A stretch of DNA of 64,000 nt from positions 135,615 to 199,614 of the forward strand of contig NZ_JBDJKW010000008.1 in NCBI RefSeq assembly GCF_039673065.1, given 5' to 3'. This DNA comes from Allobosea sp039673065. Lineage in GTDB: Bacteria; Pseudomonadota; Alphaproteobacteria; Rhizobiales; Beijerinckiaceae. How positions within the stretch are numbered: position 1 is the first letter of the stretch; every line of letters begins with the position of its first letter. A program made the position numbers and the translations under genes. The notes under the pieces were generated by a model that had not been told where the DNA came from, searched no databases, and worked only from the letters and a program-made list of their open reading frames with translations. Shown here piece after piece: positions 59,929-64,000 of the stretch.

Positions 59929-61434
59929 GTGCCGGAGGCTGTGTTCGATGTCGCCATCATCGGCGGCGGGGTGAATGGCTGCGGCATCGCGCGCGATGCG
60001 GCCGGCCGCGGCGCCTCGGTCGTGCTGTTCGAGCAGGGCGACCTCGCCGGCGCCACCTCTTCGGCCTCGACCAAGCTGATCCATGGCGGCCTGCGTTATC
60101 TCGAGCATTACGAGTTCCGGCTGGTGCGCGAGGCGCTGGCCGAGCGCGAGGTGATCTGGCGGGCCGCGCCGCATATCGTCTGGCCGCTGCGCTTCGTGCT
60201 GCCGCATCACGAGGGCCTGCGCCCGCGCTGGCTGCTGCGGCTCGGCCTGTTCCTCTACGACCATCTCGGCGGCCGCAAGCTCCTGCCCGCGACCCGCAGC
60301 CTCGACCTGCGCCGCGACGAGACGGGCCTGCCGCTGCAGCCGCGCTTCCGCCACGGCTTCGAATATTCCGACTGCTGGGTGCAGGACGCCCGCCTCGTCG
60401 TGCTCGCCGCCCGCGATGCTGCCGATCGCGGCGCCCGCATCCTGACCCGCACCCGCGTCACCGGCGCCCGGCGCGACGGCCATGTCTGGGTCGTCGAGAC
60501 CCGCGACGCCGACGGCGTCGTCGGCGCGGTCAGGGCCCGGGCGCTGGTCAACGCCGCCGGCCCCTGGGTCGCGGACATGCTGAACGGCATCCTGGCCCGG
60601 CATCGCCCGGCGGCGGTGCGGCTCGTCCAGGGCAGCCATATCGTGGTGCCGCGGCTCTATGCGCATGACCGCTGCTACATCTTCCAAAACGGCGACGGCC
60701 GCATCGTCTTCGCGATCCCCTATGAGGACGACTTCACGCTGATCGGCACCACCGACCGCGACTATGCCGGCGATCCGGCGGCGGTGGCGGCGAGCGAGGA
60801 GGAGATCGGCTATCTCTGCGCCGCGGCGAGCGAGTATTTCCGCCAGCCGGTGCGGCGCGAGGACGTGGTCTGGACCTATTCCGGCGTGCGCCCGCTCTAT
60901 GACGACGGCGCCAGCAAGGCGCAGGAGGCGACGCGCGACTATGTGCTCGTGCTCGACGACGAGGGCGGCCAGCCGCCGCTGCTCTCGGTGTTCGGCGGCA
61001 AGATCACCACGGCGCGGCGCCTCGCCGAGGCGGCGATCGCCAAGCTCGCGCCGAGGGTCAGGGCGCTGAAGGCCCCGGCCTGGACCGCGACGGCCCCGCT
61101 GCCGGGTGGCGACTTCCCGGTCGACGGCTTCGACGCGCTGGTCGCCAGCCTGCGGGCCGGCCGGCCCTGGCTGCCGGCGGCGCTCGCCCGGCGGCTTGCC
61201 CGCGCCTACGGGACCCGCACCGAGGCGATGCTCGGCGACGCCGCGGCGCTGGCCGATCTCGGCGAGGTCTTCGGCGCCGACCTCACGGCGCGCGAGGTCG
61301 ATTGGCTGATGGGCCGCGAATGGGCGGTCACCGCCGAGGACGTGCTGTTCCGGCGCGGTAAGCTCGGCCTGCGCCTCGACGCCGGGCAGCGCGCGGCGCT
61401 CGAAGACTATATGGCCGCTCGCCGCGCGCGCTGA
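59929..61434 (+). CDS. glpD: Aerobic glycerol-3-phosphate dehydrogenase
   Basis: GlpD is a membrane-associated FAD enzyme that oxidises glycerol 3-phosphate to dihydroxyacetone phosphate and feeds electrons to quinone. The 501-residue protein has the FAD motif AIIGGGVNGCGIARDA, SSASTKLIHGGLRYLEHYEF, and the C-terminal PLPGGDFPVDGF and LTAREVDWLMGREWA regions; length equals Escherichia coli GlpD. GTG at 59929 is preferred because GGGAGGG lies six bases before it; earlier GTGs at 59905 or 59911 have none. It is controlled, probably, by glpR. Confidence 0.95.
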   Translation: MPEAVFDVAIIGGGVNGCGIARDAAGRGASVVLFEQGDLAGATSSASTKLIHGGLRYLEHYEFRLVREALAEREVIWRAAPHIVWPLRFVLPHHEGLRPRWLLRLGLFLYDHLGGRKLLPATRSLDLRRDETGLPLQPRFRHGFEYSDCWVQDARLVVLAARDAADRGARILTRTRVTGARRDGHVWVVETRDADGVVGAVRARALVNAAGPWVADMLNGILARHRPAAVRLVQGSHIVVPRLYAHDRCYIFQNGDGRIVFAIPYEDDFTLIGTTDRDYAGDPAAVAASEEEIGYLCAAASEYFRQPVRREDVVWTYSGVRPLYDDGASKAQEATRDYVLVLDDEGGQPPLLSVFGGKITTARRLAEAAIAKLAPRVRALKAPAWTATAPLPGGDFPVDGFDALVASLRAGRPWLPAALARRLARAYGTRTEAMLGDAAALADLGEVFGADLTAREVDWLMGREWAVTAEDVLFRRGKLGLRLDAGQRAALEDYMAARRAR

Positions 61435-61453
61435 AGGCTCGGGACCGGGCCCG

Positions 61454-61858
61454 TCAGGACTGGACGGCGCCCGGGTCCATCCACATCACCTCCCAGACAT
61501 GGCCGTCCGGGTCGCGGAAGCCGTGCCCGTACATGAAGCCGTGGTCCTGCGGCGCGTTGTAGGTCGTCCCGCCGGCCGCGACGGCCTTGGCGACGATGGC
61601 GTCGACGGCCTCGCGGCTCTCGCGCGACAGGCAGATCAGCGTCTCGACCGACTGGGTCGTGTCGGTGATCGGCTTCGGCGAGAAGCTCGCGAACTTCTCG
61701 TGGGTCAGCAGCATCACGAAGATCGTCTCGCTGATCACCATGCAGGCGGCGGTCTCGTCGGTGAATTGCGGGTTGTTGCGGAAGCCGATCGCCTCGAAGA
61801 AGGCGATCGCCCGCGGCAGGTCCTTCACCGGCAGGTTCACGAAGATCATCTGGGGCAT
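61454..61858 (-). CDS. VOC/glyoxalase superfamily protein
   Basis: This 134-residue protein belongs to the vicinal-oxygen-chelate superfamily, with FVNLPVKDLPRAIAFFEAIGF, FVMLLTHEKFASF, and the C-terminal GFRDPDGHVWEVMWMDP. Relatives are annotated as glyoxalase-related or lactoylglutathione lyase-like; few have a known reaction. It is next to a MarR regulator on the same strand, 42 bp downstream, and both are probably one transcript. Confidence 0.88.
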   Translation of the reverse strand: MPQMIFVNLPVKDLPRAIAFFEAIGFRNNPQFTDETAACMVISETIFVMLLTHEKFASFSPKPITDTTQSVETLICLSRESREAVDAIVAKAVAAGGTTYNAPQDHGFMYGHGFRDPDGHVWEVMWMDPGAVQS

Positions 61859-61900
61859 GGGGGTCTCCTCCTTGGGGGCGGCGGGGTTCGGTATGCGGGG

Positions 61901-62386
61901 TCAGGCGGTGGCCGCCGGCGCCGACAGGGCGTTCAGCGCGGCGCGCAGCTCGCCCGGCCCGCCATGGCCCTCCAGCCGCTCGTCGAGGCCGGCATGGCTG
62001 CCGGCCCAGCTCGGCAGCGCCGCGGCGAGCAGCGCCTGTCCCTGCGCGGTGAGCACCAGCCGGCGGCTGCGGCGATCGGCCGGATCGGTCTCGACCAGCA
62101 CGAGGCCGCGCCGCTCCAGCGGCTTCAGCGCCGCGGTCAGCGTGGTGCGGTCCATGCCGAGCAACTGCGCGACGGGGCCGATCGGCGGCGGCTCGGGACG
62201 GTTCAGCGACATCAGGAGCGAGAATTGCTGGTTGGTCAGCGCGAAGGGGCGCAGCGCCTCGTCGAATAGGCGGGCGACCGAGCGCGCGGCGCGTTGCAAA
62301 TGGAGGCACAGGCAATGGTCGCGGACATGGAGCGTCGTGGCGAAGGGGACTGGCCGCTGCGTCCCCGACTCAGGCGATTTTGACAT
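61901..62386 (-). CDS. MarR-family transcription regulator
   Basis: This 161-residue winged-helix regulator has ALTNQQFSLLMSLNRPEP, VAQLLGMDRTTLTAALKPLE (recognition helix) and GLVLVETDPADRRSRRLVLT (wing). The N-terminus contains CLCLHLQRAARSV with two cysteines, a possible redox sensor. It would repress the downstream VOC gene and perhaps itself. A perfect palindrome lies 12 bp before its start. Confidence 0.9.
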   Translation of the reverse strand: MSKSPESGTQRPVPFATTLHVRDHCLCLHLQRAARSVARLFDEALRPFALTNQQFSLLMSLNRPEPPPIGPVAQLLGMDRTTLTAALKPLERRGLVLVETDPADRRSRRLVLTAQGQALLAAALPSWAGSHAGLDERLEGHGGPGELRAALNALSAPAATA

Positions 62387-62397
62387 GATCGATTCAT

Positions 62398-62409
62398 GTT
62401 GATATCAAC
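62398..62409. promoter_or_regulatory. Perfect palindrome, probable MarR operator
   Basis: GTTGATATCAAC is a perfect 12 bp palindrome in an AT-rich patch, 12 bp upstream of the marR start. Size and symmetry fit a MarR-family autoregulatory operator. The remainder of the 274 bp gap to the isochorismatase gene is GC-rich and includes another palindrome CTCCCGCGGGAG (62529-62540) of unknown meaning. Confidence 0.6.
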
Positions 62410-62660
62410 TTAAAATGTCAAGGCCGGGATCGTCGATCTCCGCGCGACGGGCGGCGCGCGCTGGCGCCCCGGTTCCGCGCGGCTTTCCCGGCGGCCGATG
62501 GCGCGCATAGGGTCGGTGGGATGCCCGCCTCCCGCGGGAGACGGGCTTGGGGCGCGCCTCGCGGCCGGAGTGTCGGGCGGCCGGCTTGATCGCCGGGCAC
62601 CTTCGCGGTCATGCTGCGCGCGCGGCGCCCGCTTCGGCGCGCCGCCTGCCGGAGGATGGC

Positions 62661-63191
62661 ATGGCGCTGATGGAGGCCGCGCGCTCGCGGCTGCTGGTGA
62701 TCGATTTCCAGGACAGGCTGATGCCGGCGATCCGCGACGGCGAGGCGGTGCTCGCCCAGGCGCGGCGGCTGGTCGAGGCGGCGCGCCTGCTGGCGGTCCC
62801 GGTCCTGGTGACCGAGCAGAGCCCGGCCAAGCTCGGCCGCACCGTCGCCGGCCTCGGCTGGAGCGGGCCGGTGGTCGAGAAGACCAGTTTCGACAGCGGC
62901 GCCGCGCCGGCCTTCCAGGCGGCCGTCGCCGGCGACGAGGACCTCGTGGTCTGCGGCTGCGAGAGCCATGTCTGCGTGCTGCAGACGGTGCTGGGCCTCC
63001 TGGCCCAGGGCCGGCGGGTGCGGCTGGTGCAGGATGCGGTCGGGTCTCGTGCGGCCGAGAGCAAGGCCGTGGCGCTGGAGCGCCTGGCGCGTCATGGCGC
63101 CGACGTCGTCACCACCGAGATGGTGCTGTTCGAATGGCTGCGCGATGCCGGCCATCCGCAGTTCCGCGCCGTCTCCCGGCTGATCCGGTGA
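62661..63191 (+). CDS. Isochorismatase-family cysteine hydrolase
   Basis: This 176-residue enzyme shows the Asp-Lys-Cys triad: Asp in LLVIDFQDRL, Lys in TEQSPAKLG and the nucleophile Cys in CGCESHVCVLQT. Relatives hydrolyse amides such as nicotinamide, N-carbamoyl compounds or isochorismate. YcaC-like family members are also similar. ATG at 62661 has GGAGG just before it. It is coupled to the next gene (GTGA overlap), suggesting a joint pathway of unknown substrate. Confidence 0.9.
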   Translation: MALMEAARSRLLVIDFQDRLMPAIRDGEAVLAQARRLVEAARLLAVPVLVTEQSPAKLGRTVAGLGWSGPVVEKTSFDSGAAPAFQAAVAGDEDLVVCGCESHVCVLQTVLGLLAQGRRVRLVQDAVGSRAAESKAVALERLARHGADVVTTEMVLFEWLRDAGHPQFRAVSRLIR

Positions 63192-63196
63192 CGGCG

Positions 63197-63832
63197 ATGG
63201 CTGCGCCTGCGCTCTGGTATTTCGACATTGTCTCGCCCTTCGCGCATATCGCGCTGGCGCGGCTCGACGCGGTGCTCGCCGGCCGGCCCGTGCGCCTGCG
63301 CCCGGTGGTGCTCGGCGCGCTGTTGAAGCACTGGGGCCAGCTCGGCCCGGCCGAGATCGCGCCGAAGCGGCTGCACACCTACAGGCTGGCGCTGCATACC
63401 GCGCGGCAGCAGGGCGTCACGCTGCGCTTCCCGCCCGGACATCCGTTCAACCCGCTGCCGATGCAGCGCCTCCTGACCGCGCTGGAGGGCGAGGCGGAGG
63501 CGGTGCGCACCGCCTTCCGCCTGGTCTGGGGCGAGGGGCGCGACGCCGGCGATCCGGCGGTGCTGGCCGCGGTCGCGGCCGCGGCGGGCCAGCCCGAGGC
63601 GGTCGAGGCCATCGCCTATCAGAGCGTCAAGGACCAGCTGCGCCAGACGACGGAGGAGGCGATCGCCGCCGGGGTCTTCGGCGTGCCGAGCCTGGTGGTC
63701 GACGGCGAGGTCTTCTGGGGCGCCGACGCCATGGCGCTGGCCGGCGACTATCTCGCCGACCCGTCCCTGTTCGCGCGGGGCGAGATGGCGCGGCTCGCTG
63801 CGCTGCCGGCTTCTGTCCAGCGCCGGCTCTGA
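63197..63832 (+). CDS. DsbA-family 2-hydroxychromene-2-carboxylate isomerase-like protein
   Basis: This 211-residue protein has a thioredoxin fold with an inserted helical domain. WYFDIVSPFAHIALARLD, FGVPSLVVDGEVFWGADAM and LRQTTEEAIAAGVFG match HCCA isomerases, which use glutathione in naphthalene breakdown. The catalytic-cysteine position of DsbA is Ser in SPFAH, as in this subgroup. A GTG at 63188 overlapping the previous stop is an alternative start and would add three residues. Isomerase activity on a specific aromatic is not certain. Confidence 0.88.
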   Translation: MAAPALWYFDIVSPFAHIALARLDAVLAGRPVRLRPVVLGALLKHWGQLGPAEIAPKRLHTYRLALHTARQQGVTLRFPPGHPFNPLPMQRLLTALEGEAEAVRTAFRLVWGEGRDAGDPAVLAAVAAAAGQPEAVEAIAYQSVKDQLRQTTEEAIAAGVFGVPSLVVDGEVFWGADAMALAGDYLADPSLFARGEMARLAALPASVQRRL

Positions 63833-63855
63833 TCCTCGCATATGCGCCCATGAAG

Positions 63856-63894
63856 AAGGCTCCGTCGCTTGGCGCCGGAGCCTTTGGTGTTTTG
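63856..63894 (+). terminator. Terminator after the isomerase gene
   Basis: AAGGCTCCG (63856-63864) pairs with CGGAGCCTT (63876-63884) across an 11 nt loop, then TTGGTGTTTT. It would end the isochorismatase-isomerase transcript and may also serve the facing gene. Confidence 0.7.
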
Positions 63895-63929
63895 GGCGGT
63901 GGTTTCGCCGCCGGGTCTGCGTGTGTTCG

Positions 63930-64000
63930 TCAGAGGGGTTTCTTGATGGCCTTTGCGATGATTCCGATGATGCCCTCGCGGAATGTGAGGACGCAGATGA
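63930..64000 (-). CDS. Probable 3' end of a minus-strand gene, cut by window end
   Basis: Reading the minus strand from 64000, 22 codons run to a stop at 63930-63932 and give ...REGIIGIIAKAIKKPL. The basic hydrophobic end and placement just beyond a terminator suggest a real gene, but only its tail is visible and no family is recognised. Confidence 0.35.
   Translation of the reverse strand, partial: ICVLTFREGIIGIIAKAIKKPL

Overview
This window is 64 kb of very GC-rich (about 70%) chromosomal DNA from an alphaproteobacterium. Gene content and order point to Hyphomicrobiales (Rhizobiales), and a Bosea-like genus would fit. That is a judgement from protein style and synteny, not from a database search. 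Supporting blocks are rpsA-(hsp70)-sppA-ihfB-lapA; ffs-dnaX-ybaB-recR; rpmH-rnpA-yidC-engB-argB-nucleotidase-dapD; coaBC-dut-rrf2-cysK; a DnaX without its zinc cysteines; and many solute transporters. No tRNA, rRNA, insertion sequence, prophage or CRISPR array was seen.

Layout. 1-3304: the end of a Dpp/Opp-type peptide ABC operon (permease end, permease, two ATPases). 3310-4969: an M48 membrane protease and LemA on the minus strand. 5114-7403: a short KdpD/KdpE-like two-component pair with no potassium ATPase nearby. 7568-9603: a TRAP transporter small and large permease with no binding protein. 9628-10626: a luciferase-like flavin oxidoreductase. 11069-15954: rpsA with a long leader, a short Hsp70, sppA, ihfB and a LapA-like protein. 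15971-24686: mixed metabolism and envelope genes, including two cell-wall hydrolase-type genes (mepA and an extensin-family lipoprotein) that overlap tail to tail by 238 bp, an Nu-class-like GST, an IalB-like protein, and a saccharopine-dehydrogenase-like gene divergent from an Lrp regulator.

24741-33225 is the most interesting part. It is a catabolic locus with a DeoR repressor, a PfkB sugar kinase, a class II aldolase, a sugar-type binding protein with two permeases (no ATPase), a type II dehydroquinase paralog and a Gfo/Idh/MocA dehydrogenase. Two intergenic regions carry clustered AT-rich repeats that look like operators. The substrate is not known. Two readings are possible: a phosphorylated sugar split by the aldolase, and/or a quinate-like cyclic polyol processed by the dehydrogenase and dehydroquinase.

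33263-43339: a DMT exporter, AMP nucleosidase, a diguanylate cyclase with an intact inhibition site, coaBC-dut-rrf2-cysK in overlapping order, a two-domain VOC protein, a YihY/BrkB membrane protein and an outer-membrane beta-barrel. 43505-56536: an SDR with an altered catalytic motif, then housekeeping genes (recR, ybaB, dnaX, SRP RNA, rpmH, rnpA, yidC, engB, argB, dapD). 56622-64000: a DUF1269 protein, a DHA2 drug exporter, glpR-glpD with operator-like repeats, a VOC protein, a MarR regulator with a perfect palindrome before its start, an isochorismatase-family hydrolase with a DsbA-family isomerase, and the probable tail of one more minus-strand gene. Most of the window is ordinary core chromosome. 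The strongest leads are the aldolase/dehydroquinase locus and several short palindromic control elements.
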